64,000 nucleotides of DNA from Chloroflexota bacterium (GCA_958295775.1 CATQHC010000008.1:124001-188000); one strand, 5' to 3'. Counted from the stretch's first letter, positions 46,122-55,501 are shown. The notes: generated from the sequence alone by a model not told the origin. Numbers and translations: made by a program.

Positions 46122-47297
46122 TCACGCTTCAGTAGGCGATTCACCCTTTGCTCGCTCAGAACCCGGGCGGAAGTTGGGGACTTCCAGCAGCTCTGTCCCT
46201 TGTTCTATCGAGTCGGCGGCGAGGATGGCGGGGGCGGCGGTATCCATTGCTTGGTAGACGTCGAATTCCAGGGGGGTTGTGCCGAGCACGGCGTCGCGGA
46301 ACGAGACGTGGACGTAGTAGTCGGCGTCGCCGTGACCGCTGCCGCGGGCGGCGGCCGGCGCGTCGGTGCGGGCGTGGCCCCAGTCCATTTGCGCCAGGTC
46401 GTGCATCTGGCCGTCTGCCAGCCACATGAGCGGCTTGCCGTGGCCGCTGCGCTTCCATTCCAGCACGCCGCCGGTGCCGCTAATATGAAACCAGTGGTGT
46501 CCCATGCCATGTGAGACCGGCTGGGTGAAGCCGCAGGCCAGCCGCAGGATTGCGTCTTTCTCCGTCTTCATCAGCGCAACCTGCACGTCCGGCTGGCCGA
46601 TCTCCGGATGCGAGTAGCTGGGCGCGCCGGTGCTCATTGCGGTCACGTTCACCACCCGGTCGTCGAGCACCTTCAACAGCGGGCTGAGCTCGTGGGGCAG
46701 GTAGTGGATGGGCGGCATGGTATGCAGCCAGGTCGGCTGCGCCTCAGGATTGTCCGGCAGATCTTCCACCGCCGCGAACTCGCCTGAATCGGGATTTTGA
46801 AAAAATTGGCGCGTGCCGTAGTAGCCGATGTATTGGCCTTCGCAGAATGTGATGCGGCCGAGCTTGCCCGCCTGCACCACGTCGCGCCAAGCGTCGATGT
46901 AGCCCCAGAAGCGCGTCTGCTCGCCAAGTTGGTAGACCAGGCCCGACCGCTCCTGCGCCAGCACGATGCGCCAGCAGTCTTCCAGGGTATGCGCCGCCGG
47001 CACTTCGGTATTCACGTGCTTGCCGGCCTCCAACGCCATGGCCGCCAGTGTGCCCTGCTCCTGGCAGCGCACGGTCACGGCCACCGCATCCACCTGCGGG
47101 TCGCCCAGCATATCCTCATAGTTGGCATAAGCCTTCACGCCCTCACATTCTTCCAGGGCATTCAGCGCCCGTGCGTGCAGCGCCGCAATCGGATCACACA
47201 AGGCCGTAATGCGATAGCCCTCGATGCGCTCCAGCATACGCAGCCAGTGCAGCCCGCGATGACCCAATCCGACCAGACCGATGCGAATTTCGTCCAT
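46122..47297 (-). CDS. Gfo/Idh/MocA family oxidoreductase (391 aa)
   Basis: N-terminal IRIGLVGLGHRGLHWLRML, NAD motif followed by DAVAVTVRCQEQGTL and KHVNTEVPAAHTLEDCW. The usual EKP is replaced by TEVP, a substitution also found in the glycosidase-like branch of this superfamily (e.g. GH109-type proteins keep other residues). The C-terminal domain has HYLPHELSPLLKVL and a HWFHISGTGGVLEWKRS strand. This suggests an unusual substrate or a non-dehydrogenase reaction. The start ATG 47297 has a weak ribosome site. Confidence 0.85.
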   Translation of the reverse strand: MDEIRIGLVGLGHRGLHWLRMLERIEGYRITALCDPIAALHARALNALEECEGVKAYANYEDMLGDPQVDAVAVTVRCQEQGTLAAMALEAGKHVNTEVPAAHTLEDCWRIVLAQERSGLVYQLGEQTRFWGYIDAWRDVVQAGKLGRITFCEGQYIGYYGTRQFFQNPDSGEFAAVEDLPDNPEAQPTWLHTMPPIHYLPHELSPLLKVLDDRVVNVTAMSTGAPSYSHPEIGQPDVQVALMKTEKDAILRLACGFTQPVSHGMGHHWFHISGTGGVLEWKRSGHGKPLMWLADGQMHDLAQMDWGHARTDAPAAARGSGHGDADYYVHVSFRDAVLGTTPLEFDVYQAMDTAAPAILAADSIEQGTELLEVPNFRPGSERAKGESPTEA

Positions 47298-47741
47298 GAG
47301 TTAACACTCGTTTCTAATCTAAACCTATCTGAGGGTTACTAGTGGGGGAATACGAATTGATTCTGAAATTCTCCACGAAACACGCCTCTCTTCGGAGACC
47401 TTGGCGAAACCCCTTTCCCCTCTGCTGGGGGGTAAGATCGACCGAGTGGGTAGAGCGGCTTCACGTCTAGCACTCCCTAACTACCCGTACACCCCTCTGG
47501 ATTCCTCCCCCGTATCAGGTATGGGGGAGGCTTTTCGCCCGAATGACGGAGTTTTGCAAGGGTCTCGTACGGGGGCGTACTTCCATGATTGGGCCCAATT
47601 GCCCGACTCGCTCAGAGTAATGCGACTGGGTTGGCCCCGTGGGTATGTCCCCTTACCTCAATACGCGGGTTCCCCAAGGTGAGGCGGTCGTCTCGCGAAC
47701 TGATCGGCAAATTACAAGAGTCTCCATGATTGGAGAGGGTA

Positions 47742-47762
47742 GCACAGGTTTGAAACCTGTGC
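47742..47762. repeat. Dispersed palindromic repeat, family R4
   Basis: GCACAGGTTT-G-AAACCTGTGC, perfect 10-bp arms. Its relative is at 37798-37818. The 556-bp gap 47298-47853 also holds a CTCCCCC...GGGGGAG hairpin near 47506-47530 and several GCAAGRGTCTC motifs that recur near other repeats; no gene is supported in it. Confidence 0.7.
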
Positions 47763-47853
47763 CCACCAAGTAGGTTCTGCGATAGAAGTTACATCGTTAC
47801 AGCGCAATTTACCGGTTTCGTGTCCATGGGCGACACTTGGGCACGCTAATAGC

Positions 47854-48468
47854 TTACTCGGCAACGACCATGCTGCGAATTTGCTCGATGATTGCCGGGC
47901 GCACCTCGGCGCGGCGCAAGTCATCCACGTCTGCAAAGGGGCCGTCGGCTTCACGGGAGGCGAGGATTCTCCGCGCGGTGACCTCGCCGATGCCGGGCAG
48001 CGCTTCAAGTTCCCGCTGGGTCGCGGTATTGAGATTGAGCGGCCGCAAGGCCGATGGTTCCGCGCTTGATGCCGCTGGCCCGGTCTCCCCCTTGGCCGGA
48101 ACGTGAATGTGCATCTCGTCGCGGGTGCGCCTTGCCAGGTTGATTGCCACGGGATCGGCATCCGCCGTCAGGCCGCCGGCCCGCGCCACCACGTCGCCGA
48201 TGCGCTCGCCGGAACTCGCCGCGTAGACGCCCGGTCGAGCCACGGCGCCGGTAATATACACTCTGAAATCGCGTAACTCCGTCTGCACCGGCGTGATGCT
48301 GATGGCCGCGGTATTGCGCAGTTGCAGGGCATACAGCCCCAGCGCGATTGCCGTAAGCACAAGCAATAGAAGCACGACGCTCACGCGGTTGCGCTCGAGC
48401 CAGTTAGCCGAGCCGGCGGACTCGCCTGCCCCCTGGCTCACTGCCGGCTGTTGATCTTCGTCAATCAC
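47854..48468 (-). CDS. comEA: ComEA-like protein: TM anchor, SLBB and helix-hairpin-helix domains
   Basis: 204 residues from GTG 48468, chosen for GACGAGG 5 nt upstream; an ATG at 48528 is less likely. One TM helix ~25-50 (VSVVLLLLVLTAIALGLYAL), SLBB domain (RVYITGAVARPGVYAASSGERIGDVVARAGG), Pro/Ala linker, then tandem helix-hairpin-helix motifs (PLNLNTATQRELEALPGIGEVTARRILASR). ComEA binds incoming double-stranded DNA outside the membrane during transformation. No comEC gene is next to it, so competence is suggested, not shown. Confidence 0.9.
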   Translation of the reverse strand: MIDEDQQPAVSQGAGESAGSANWLERNRVSVVLLLLVLTAIALGLYALQLRNTAAISITPVQTELRDFRVYITGAVARPGVYAASSGERIGDVVARAGGLTADADPVAINLARRTRDEMHIHVPAKGETGPAASSAEPSALRPLNLNTATQRELEALPGIGEVTARRILASREADGPFADVDDLRRAEVRPAIIEQIRSMVVAE

Positions 48469-49025
48469 GGTCCTCGTCTCCGGCACGTGGGAAAGCAGGT
48501 ACAGCGGGCCCGTCGCGGGCGGCCGCAAAAGTCGTTCGCCCTGGTCTGTGATGCAGAGCAGCAGTCGCCTCGCGCGCCCGCCTCACACCAAGCATTCCGT
48601 GCCCTGCCCCTGCACCAAGAAGCGGTATGCCTCCTTCACTTGAGGGCCTCGTTCAGTGCAGGTCCCGAAGATGCACGCGCCCCGGCGCTGGGCAACGTCT
48701 CAGCCTGCCCTTCTAATCTGTATTACTTTTAAGAACTAGAACACTTCACTAATAGCATATATGTAGTATAGCTGTCACAGTTTCCGGCTGTGGTAGCAAC
48801 GGCGGACCGGTTGCGGCGCCTTCTTCCAAGAAGAAGACGCTCGTTCGCATCTGCCAATTCAGGCGTTCGCGCCTCCCCGGTCGGCAACAAGCAGGCTAGT
48901 CCGCGCCGGCCGGACAGTGACCGTAGCGGCCAGCCTGCGCAGACCCAAGGGCAAGTCCTGCGACCTGGGATGTGCTGCATTGCCATGAGGCTTTGCCGCG
49001 TGCTATCCTGAAAAACCTAAACGCT
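48469..49025. other. Divergent intergenic region
   Basis: 557 bases between comEA (minus) and the AI-2E family gene (plus). AT-rich around 48720-48780 (candidate promoter zone) with a small CTTCTT-CC-AAGAAG inverted repeat near 48820. Nothing firm. Confidence 0.45.
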
Positions 49026-50201
49026 ATGGACAACCTTCCCGAATCACGCGACATCAGAATCACGCCTATGAGCTTTCTGCTCGGCTCAGGCGTGGTCTTG
49101 CTTGCGGTCTTCATCGCCATCATTGCCACGCGCATTGTCAGTGTGCTGGTGCTGCTGTTCCTCGGCATCCTGCTGGCGGAGTCGATTCGGCCGATCGCCA
49201 ACAAGCTGCAAACCTGGAAAATCCCCCGCGGCGTGGCCGTAATGATCGTCTATCTCCTGTTGGCGTTAGTGCTAACAGGATTGGGCCTGATTCTCGTCCC
49301 CCCACTCGTCGTTCAGGTGCGCGAGGTAGACGACATAACTTCGGAACTCACCGATTGGGCGCGGGATGAAGTCCCAAGACTTTACCAGATTTCGGTAGAC
49401 TTTGGGTTCGACGACGAAGTGCGGGAACTTGGCTCGACTCTCACCAGCACCATCACGCAGCTCATCGGCACCTTGGCTGTTGTACCGTTCCAGGTTTTGG
49501 GATTCTTGTTCGGCATAGTCTCTGTGCTCGTGATTGGCTTCTTCTGGATGAGCGCCACCGAACGGCTGAATAGTTCAGTGATCGCGCTCTTGCCGCCGAA
49601 GCGCGCCGAGGCGGTGCGGAGCCTGGCCGCCGAACTCTCCCTACGCGCCGGGGGGTGGGTGCGCGGCCAAGTAATCCTGATGGTCTTCATCGGCACCGTG
49701 ACGTTTGTCGGCCTCTTCGCGCTGGGCGTACCGTATCCGCTGGCTCTGGCGACGTGGGCCAGTCTTATGGAAATCATTCCCATCATCGGCCCGTTTCTGG
49801 GAGCCATACCGGCGATTCTCGTGGCCTTCACAGAATCGCCGTGGCTTGCGCTGGCCACGGCAATCCTCTACGTGATCGTGCAACAGTTGGAGAACAACAT
49901 TCTCGTGCCCAAGGTCATGGAGAGGGCGGTTGGCTTGCACCCCATTCTGGTAATGGTCGGCGTGCTGGCGGGAGGCGTGCTCTACGGAATACTCGGCATC
50001 GTGATTGCCGTGCCCCTGATGGCCGCAATGCAGGTACTGGTGATGCGCCTGCTGCTGCCGTGGCTGATCGCCCAACTGGGTGATGACCCTGAGCCAGTGG
50101 CAAAAGCGGCTGCGCTGCCCGTAAGCCAAGAGAGCACTGAAGACGGCGCCGCGTCTACCCAAGAGACTCCCGCAACCGATACCGAAACCTCGCGCTCCTA
50201 G
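49026..50201 (+). CDS. AI-2E family transporter (TqsA/PerM-like)
   Basis: 391 residues from ATG 49026. Eight-helix family layout: two N-terminal spans (FLLGSGVVLLAVFIAII, VLLFLGILLAESIRPI), amphipathic middle region (EVDDITSELTDWARDEVPR), and the signature C-terminal stretch PYPLALATWASLMEIIPIIGPFLGAIPAI, QQLENNILVPKVM and GVLYGILGIVIAVPLMA. The tail is acidic and Thr-rich. Members export autoinducer-2 or act as Na+(Li+)/H+ antiporters; which applies is unknown. Confidence 0.93.
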   Translation: MDNLPESRDIRITPMSFLLGSGVVLLAVFIAIIATRIVSVLVLLFLGILLAESIRPIANKLQTWKIPRGVAVMIVYLLLALVLTGLGLILVPPLVVQVREVDDITSELTDWARDEVPRLYQISVDFGFDDEVRELGSTLTSTITQLIGTLAVVPFQVLGFLFGIVSVLVIGFFWMSATERLNSSVIALLPPKRAEAVRSLAAELSLRAGGWVRGQVILMVFIGTVTFVGLFALGVPYPLALATWASLMEIIPIIGPFLGAIPAILVAFTESPWLALATAILYVIVQQLENNILVPKVMERAVGLHPILVMVGVLAGGVLYGILGIVIAVPLMAAMQVLVMRLLLPWLIAQLGDDPEPVAKAAALPVSQESTEDGAASTQETPATDTETSRS

Positions 50202-50218
50202 CCGTCCCGCGCCGGTCG

Positions 50219-51265
50219 TCAGGCTTGGGGCAGCTCTAGCCAGGCGTTGCGAGCAGCCCCCCGTTGGACCGCATCAATCACACGCTGCGCCGCGAGACCG
50301 TCGGCAAAGTCCGCGACGAAGTCCGTACCGAGGATGGTGCCCACCAGCCGCCCCGCGCAGTAGGCCGGGAATTCTTCATAGGCAACCGTAAACTCCACGG
50401 GTATCGGCAATTCCCTAAAGCCAATCTCGCCGGGGCTGGCGACTTGCACTTTGGGCTCGGTGCCGCGTTCTGTGGTGAAGCGCAAACTGCCCTTCTCCCC
50501 GTAGACCTCGACGCGCAGCGAGTTGGAACGCCCCGCAGCCGCCTGGCTGATATGCAGGGTTACGGGCAGTCCGGACGTGAGCCGCGCCAGGAAGACCGCG
50601 GTATCGTCGTTGGTGACGAAACCGCCCTGCCGCTCCGTGTGGTGGGTGAAGGTGTGCCCGGAAACGGCAGCAAAATCGCCGCACCACCACCGCACGAGGT
50701 CGATAGCATGACTGCCAACGTCGCCCAGCGCGCCGGCGCCTGCCATTTCCGCATCCATTCGCCATACCTTGGGACGCTCGGCGCCATGACGGATGTCCTG
50801 CAAGTACAGGAGGACGACGTGGGAAATCCGCCCTAATCGCCCTTGATCCAAGAGGTGCTTGGCATAGCGTGCGGCGCCAATTGAACGAAAAGTGAAGTTG
50901 ACGGCAGTGCGGACGCCGGCGTCATTCACGGCCGCCGCCATCTCTTCGGCGCCACGCAACGTGGGCGCGAGGGGTTTTTCGCAAATGACGTGGCAGCCGC
51001 GCTGCGCCGCCTCCACAACCATGGGCACGTGCGCGGCATTCGGCGAGCCGACCAACACGATGTCCGGTGCGGCAGCGTCCAGCATGCGGGCGTAGTCCGT
51101 GTGAACCGGCAAGCCTGCATGTTGCGCTTGCATCTCTTGTGCGCGCTCTTGGCTGCGCGTAAAGGCGGCAACCACGCGCACGCTCTCACAGGCGAGCAAC
51201 CCGGGCAGGAGCACCCGCTGCGTGAACGATCCCAGGCCGGCTACCGCCAGGCTTTGTGTCTTCAT
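50219..51265 (-). CDS. Gfo/Idh/MocA family oxidoreductase (348 aa)
   Basis: Start at ATG 51265 (MKTQSLAVAGLG), with CGGAG upstream; the frame is open to 51331. Rossmann motif AVAGLGSFTQRVLLPGLL, CHVICEKPLAPTLRGAEEM with the EKP Lys, and C-terminal GALGDVGSHAIDLVRWW with the H-x-x-D pair. A standard NAD(P)-dependent sugar/polyol dehydrogenase by these motifs; substrate unknown. Head-to-tail convergent with the AI-2E family gene. Confidence 0.9.
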   Translation of the reverse strand: MKTQSLAVAGLGSFTQRVLLPGLLACESVRVVAAFTRSQERAQEMQAQHAGLPVHTDYARMLDAAAPDIVLVGSPNAAHVPMVVEAAQRGCHVICEKPLAPTLRGAEEMAAAVNDAGVRTAVNFTFRSIGAARYAKHLLDQGRLGRISHVVLLYLQDIRHGAERPKVWRMDAEMAGAGALGDVGSHAIDLVRWWCGDFAAVSGHTFTHHTERQGGFVTNDDTAVFLARLTSGLPVTLHISQAAAGRSNSLRVEVYGEKGSLRFTTERGTEPKVQVASPGEIGFRELPIPVEFTVAYEEFPAYCAGRLVGTILGTDFVADFADGLAAQRVIDAVQRGAARNAWLELPQA

Positions 51266-51543
51266 ATGGGTCAACTCCGTGCATTTTGTAGGGCATTGTG
51301 CCATGTTGCGTCTTGCGCCGCCAAGCGGCATTCCCTATAGTGCACTGTTGGCCCGTTTTGCATCTGGGACAATCGATGAAAGGGCGCGGAGCCAGCACAC
51401 AGGCTTCATCGCTGAGCGGACAATCCTAAAGCCTTCTGCAAAGAGATTGCAACCCTTTGAGCGGTAACCTAAGAGAATCTGAGAATTCACCGCCTATCCG
51501 CCATTACTATAAAGACTATAGTTATTAGAATGAAAGCTTGTTT

Positions 51544-51590
51544 CTAAGAATATCCTTAATAATTGCGATTTATCCTAAGAAGTTCCTTAG
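51544..51590 (+). promoter_or_regulatory. Pair of palindromic CTAAGAA-N-CCTTAG boxes
   Basis: Two copies, 51544-51559 (CTAAGAATATCCTTAA) and 51575-51590 (CTAAGAAGTTCCTTAG), are centred 31 bp apart, about three DNA turns. An ACTATA/TATAGT inverted repeat is at 51506-51522. They lie directly upstream of the promoter at 51597, as activator sites would. Confidence 0.45.
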
Positions 51591-51596
51591 AATCGC

Positions 51597-51625
51597 TTCA
51601 CAGTCTTGATATCCGGTGGTATGCT
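51597..51625 (+). promoter_or_regulatory. Candidate sigma-70 type promoter of the TraR/DksA gene
   Basis: TTCACA (51597-51602), 17-bp spacer, TATGCT (51620-51625). It gives a leader of about 135 nt before the start codon at 51767. Confidence 0.45.
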
Positions 51626-51766
51626 GGCAGAAATAACTCGTTGCGACCCGGTGGGCCGCACAGGAAGTGACAAAGGAGTTACACCGCGTCCCACCAAGCC
51701 CACAGCGTAGCACGGCAACGGCGCCAATCATGTGACGGCCCGAATGCGGTGAAGGAGGTACGAACC

Positions 51767-52153
51767 ATGGCCAGAGAACTGGAACAACGAGTCGACCGTG
51801 TGCAGCGGTTGCAAGAAGCGAGGGATGCCCTAGCAGCCCTCCTCGCGAATTCGATTGAAACCGATCTGCGGGAGCGTGCGCGCGGAAGCGACGCCTCGAC
51901 TGATGACGACGACTTCGTGGATCTGGCGCAAGATGTCGCGATCCAGGAGGACCGTGAAGCAGTGCTCGACGTACTGCGCCGTGACCTGAGAGCCTTCGAC
52001 CAGGCTTGGCAGAAGGCGGAGGCCGGCACGTACGGCGTCTGCGAGGACTGCGGGGAGGGAATCTCTGCCGAACGCCTGGAGTTTGTGCCGGAAGCGACGC
52101 TGTGCGTCCCGTGCCAAACCCGACGCGAGCGCGCCTGGTACGGCGCACGCTGA
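51767..52153 (+). CDS. TraR/DksA family C4 zinc-finger protein
   Basis: 128 residues from ATG 51767, with GAAGGAGG upstream; a GTG at 51749 lies in the ribosome site itself. N-terminal helical arm (LEQRVDRVQRLQEARDALAAL), acidic DDDDFVDLAQD at the coiled-coil tip region, then the zinc finger CEDCGEGISAERLEFVPEATLC ending VPCQ. DksA-type proteins enter the RNA polymerase secondary channel and tune transcription, often with ppGpp. The tip motif is not the exact DxxDxA of E. coli DksA. It is monocistronic, bounded by its own promoter and terminator. Confidence 0.9.
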   Translation: MARELEQRVDRVQRLQEARDALAALLANSIETDLRERARGSDASTDDDDFVDLAQDVAIQEDREAVLDVLRRDLRAFDQAWQKAEAGTYGVCEDCGEGISAERLEFVPEATLCVPCQTRRERAWYGAR

Positions 52154-52210
52154 GAATTCAGCGCACGCTAAACAGAATTCTACCTGCTGTCTCTTACCCT
52201 CTCACTCCGT

Positions 52211-52253
52211 AAGGCGGAGGGTGGCAAAGTTGCCGCCCCCCGCCTTATTTTTT
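52211..52253 (+). terminator. Rho-independent terminator of the TraR/DksA gene
   Basis: GGCGGAGGGTGGC (52213-52225), loop AAAGTT, GCCGCCCCCCGCC (52232-52244): 12 of 13 positions pair, counting one G-U. TTATTTTTTC follows. It ends 58-100 bp after the stop codon. Confidence 0.9.
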
Positions 52254-52792
52254 CGTCACCTGCATGTGAGCGCCCACTTCTGAATCGCGATGGCCGCAGG
52301 GCGCCTCAGCCGCGGGCTGCACTATGTCCGCCAGCCTCCCAATGAGCCGCTCGGCGCGCAGGAAGACCACTCTTCCTAACAAACAAATTTTCATCGATAG
52401 CGGCAATGTGCTTACCAAGAGTCGATGAAGACCTGCTTCCGAGCAACGCCGGCTATTGGACTAGGCAGAGGCCGCCCTGCTTGCGTGCTGCACCCACGGA
52501 AAACCACGAGCTTGGCCCTCAACCGGCAACTCACTGAATCCGAATGCGATGCCGCTTAAACTTTCTTCTACGGATTCAGCAATCTAATTTGTAACGTCTG
52601 CCGGTCTCAAGACTCCACGCCAAACCCGCCTTTGAGGCTGCGGTGACCGCATGCGAGACCAAGCGACTATATCCCACCTCTAGCCCGCCGTCTCTCACGA
52701 CTATTGGGCTCGCCGTTCAGGTCGCAAGATTCTGATACCATCCCTAGTACGTATCAGGTGACAGCAATTCTTACGGCAGAGGACTTGATCTC
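52254..52792. other. Intergenic region, nothing recognised
   Basis: 539 bases between the terminator and the large membrane-protein gene; only short unsupported frames. Confidence 0.5.
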
Positions 52793-54631
52793 ATGGTTGA
52801 GCGTCTCTTGACTAAGCTCTCAGGTGTGCTGCGCAAGCCCCGTTTTGATGCTGCCACCAGTGGCGAAGAGGCCCCCATAGGAGAAACGGCAACCTTACCT
52901 GTGGTGCACCGGCTCACCATTCTCTACCTTACGCTGCCGGTAGTCGTCTGGCTCGTAGGCTGGTTCCACTGGTGGCTAGGTATTCCTGCTGCCTTCCTGA
53001 TTGCCATTGCACTTGGCAGGACGACCCTCCCTTCCTGGAAGGTGTCTTCCTGGCAGTTTTCGTTCAATCCTGTAACCGTCGTGCTCCTGCTCATTGCGTT
53101 TGCCTGGGTAATGGCAACCGCCGCCGCCGGCGTGTTCGACATTGACAACTACAACTGGGATAGGAATCGCGCGATCCTATTGCACCTCAGCCGCGACGAC
53201 TGGCCGGTCTACTTCGCTACGTACTTCGAGATGCCCTTGCTCCTGCGTTACTACCTTGGCTACTACATGGTCCCCGGATTGCTGGGCAAGTGGTTCGATG
53301 TGGCAGCCTTAAATTGGGCCGTGCCGCTGTGGACATGGTGCGGGGCTGCCCTTGCGCTCTTGCTCTTTACGCGGGCCCAGCGAGGCTGGTGGGTACTCGC
53401 TGCGGTCCCCATTCTCATCTTCTTAGGCATGTGGGACCATCTCCTGCCGAACTTGGAGATTGCCGGCTACCGCTACCAGCTCAGGCACATTGCGGTTTCG
53501 CCACAACACTTCATTCCGGGCGTGCTCTTTGCGCTCCTCCTCATCCAACTGCGCCGGCATGCGCAGTTCCTATCTTTGAGCGGAATAGTGATTGCGGCTT
53601 GTATTTTCTGGTCGCCATTCATCGCCATTGGCTTGCTGCCGCTGGTGGGCGTGCTAGTTTTTCAGAACGGCGTTCGACCGTTTCTAAGCTGGCAGAACCT
53701 CCTTGTGGCGCCTCCCTTTGCGCTGTTGCTCTTGATGTACGTATCCAGCGGATCCACCCAATATCGTCGCGGCTGGGTTTGGGAAACACGCGGTTGGGAT
53801 TACTGGTTAGGCAATGGCGGTGTGGTCATTATTGTCAACTTTTTAATTCTGTCGCTGTTGCTTATGCTACTGCGCCCGCACCTGCGCCGCGACTCAATGT
53901 TTCTCGTTTGTGTTGTTGCATTCCCACTGTCGCTCTTTTACACATTTGGCTATGATTCTGACTGGTTTCGCCACGTACCACTGCCCGCACTCGTTGTGCT
54001 CAGTTTCTACGCCGCCGAGGCCGTGGTAGGCAGGTGGGGAGACTACCGCAGATGGTACCGTCGCAGTGTATTCGGCGCCATCGTCCTCGTGATCGCTGTC
54101 GGTTCAATAACGCCTACTGTGCTGTACCTGTCTGACGCCTTCGCCAATCGCGACTTGCGTGTGCTCCGCTATGAACGCATAGACCGGCACGCCACGATCT
54201 TTACCGCCGTAGAATCTCAGTTCATTGAAAACAATGTAGTTCCCGTCACTGCCTGGCAAGAACTGCTGTTGCGAGACAGCCCTCCGGCGACTCTCCCCGA
54301 CAAAGGGAATCTCATACTAGCTGCAGACTATGACGTATATCTCAAGGACAAGCGCTTGGTTTACATTCAACGGGACTGCGACCGAGAGGAAGTTGACACA
54401 CGCTTCATACTGCACGTAATTCCTGTAGACAAAGGCATCCTGGAAGGTCGGGAACATCACAACGAAGACTTCTTCTTTGCGTGGAACGGCATGCGGATCG
54501 CCGGTACCTGCATCGTCGTGCGCGACCTGCCCGCCTACGAGATCGCCACCATCACTACCGGCCAATACATAGGCGGGGCCAATCCCAGCGGACACAAGTG
54601 GATTGCAGCGTTTGAAATGCCGACGCGTTAG
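52793..54631 (+). CDS. Large polytopic membrane protein, possibly glycosyltransferase-like
   Basis: 612 residues; AGAGGA before the ATG. After ~45 cytoplasmic residues about 11-12 TM helices follow (LTILYLTLPVVVWLVGWF to FGAIVLVIAVGSITPTVLYL, about residue 450), then a ~150-residue outer soluble domain rich in charged and aromatic residues. Acidic residues in the first outer loop (DIDNYNWDRNRAILLHLSRDDWP) are where GT-C glycosyltransferases place catalytic or metal-binding Asp. That resemblance is only topological. The middle loop IAGYRYQLRHIAVSPQHFIPG is not a known motif. No glycan genes flank it. Confidence 0.78.
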   Translation: MVERLLTKLSGVLRKPRFDAATSGEEAPIGETATLPVVHRLTILYLTLPVVVWLVGWFHWWLGIPAAFLIAIALGRTTLPSWKVSSWQFSFNPVTVVLLLIAFAWVMATAAAGVFDIDNYNWDRNRAILLHLSRDDWPVYFATYFEMPLLLRYYLGYYMVPGLLGKWFDVAALNWAVPLWTWCGAALALLLFTRAQRGWWVLAAVPILIFLGMWDHLLPNLEIAGYRYQLRHIAVSPQHFIPGVLFALLLIQLRRHAQFLSLSGIVIAACIFWSPFIAIGLLPLVGVLVFQNGVRPFLSWQNLLVAPPFALLLLMYVSSGSTQYRRGWVWETRGWDYWLGNGGVVIIVNFLILSLLLMLLRPHLRRDSMFLVCVVAFPLSLFYTFGYDSDWFRHVPLPALVVLSFYAAEAVVGRWGDYRRWYRRSVFGAIVLVIAVGSITPTVLYLSDAFANRDLRVLRYERIDRHATIFTAVESQFIENNVVPVTAWQELLLRDSPPATLPDKGNLILAADYDVYLKDKRLVYIQRDCDREEVDTRFILHVIPVDKGILEGREHHNEDFFFAWNGMRIAGTCIVVRDLPAYEIATITTGQYIGGANPSGHKWIAAFEMPTR

Positions 54632-54649
54632 AACTCAGTCAGGCTAGGC

Positions 54650-55501
54650 TTAGCCACCCGCCGCTAGCCACTCCTCGTAGCTGGCGCGGAGTTCTTGCGA
54701 AACCGGGCCGGGAGTACCGGCGCCAACCGGCCTACCGTCTACAACGCACACCGGCATGATGCCCATGAGGGCGTTCGTGAGAAAGAGCTCCTCCGCGTCA
54801 CGCAGCGACCCCACGTAGAATTGCGAGGCTTGGGCGTTGCGGTGAATCCGCCTTGCCAACTCCTCACAGACCAGGGAGCGCATGGTGCCCGGCAGTGCGC
54901 CGGCCTCGAGCGGCGGCGTGTGCAAGCGGCCCGCGTGCACACTGAAGACATTTGCGGCTGCCGCGCCTGCCACAGCGCCCTGCGTGTTGCGCAAGAGTGC
55001 CTCGCCGGCCCCCTGCGCGGCTGCTTCTTGGCGCGCAATGAGGTTATCGAGATAGCCCAGCGACTTCACCCGTGACAGCGGCGAGTGCTCGTTGCGCCGG
55101 GTCTTGCGACTGACAATCACCCGCATACCGGTGCGATAGAGGTCGTCCGGGTAGGCTATGAATGCGGTCGCGCGAATGAGGAGGGATGGCTGGGTGTCAG
55201 CGGACGGCAGCAAGCCCCGTATCGCGCTCTTGCCGCGTGTGACGGTGAGGCGCACGGTTGCGTCGCGCAGATCGTTGGCGTCGAGCGTCCGGTCGATAGC
55301 TGCGCGCACTGTGTCTGCCGTCCAGGGCATGGCAAGCTGGATCACTTGCGCCCCATACCGCAAACGCTCCCAATGCCGCTGCCATTGGAGAACGCGCCCG
55401 CCTGCCACCCGCATCGTCTCGAACAAGCCATCGCCGAGCAGCAGGCCGCGGTCAAGGGCGGAGACTGCGCCGGCATTCTCAGGCACAAGCTCACCATTCA
55501 C
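54650..55501 (-). CDS. pabC: Class IV aminotransferase, probable aminodeoxychorismate lyase
   Basis: 283 residues from GTG 55501. The true start may be earlier: AAGGAGAA lies before an in-frame ATC at 55525-55523 that would add ISRELVCY, matching the usual family N-terminus. Fold IV PLP features: LDRGLLLGDGLFETMRVAGG, catalytic Lys in SRVKSLGYLDNL, and the C-terminal ALMGIMPVCVVDGRPVG. The region normally carrying the PLP N1-binding Glu reads GAVAGAAAANVF with Gly in that place. Linked to pabB, it should release pyruvate from aminodeoxychorismate to give p-aminobenzoate for folate. D-amino-acid or branched-chain transaminase is the alternative. Confidence 0.82.
   Translation of the reverse strand: MNGELVPENAGAVSALDRGLLLGDGLFETMRVAGGRVLQWQRHWERLRYGAQVIQLAMPWTADTVRAAIDRTLDANDLRDATVRLTVTRGKSAIRGLLPSADTQPSLLIRATAFIAYPDDLYRTGMRVIVSRKTRRNEHSPLSRVKSLGYLDNLIARQEAAAQGAGEALLRNTQGAVAGAAAANVFSVHAGRLHTPPLEAGALPGTMRSLVCEELARRIHRNAQASQFYVGSLRDAEELFLTNALMGIMPVCVVDGRPVGAGTPGPVSQELRASYEEWLAAGG

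Noticed and set aside
47401-47682. 93-codon frame between a dehydrogenase gene and comEA
   Set aside because: Repeat-rich DNA, no ribosome site, no resemblance to a protein family.
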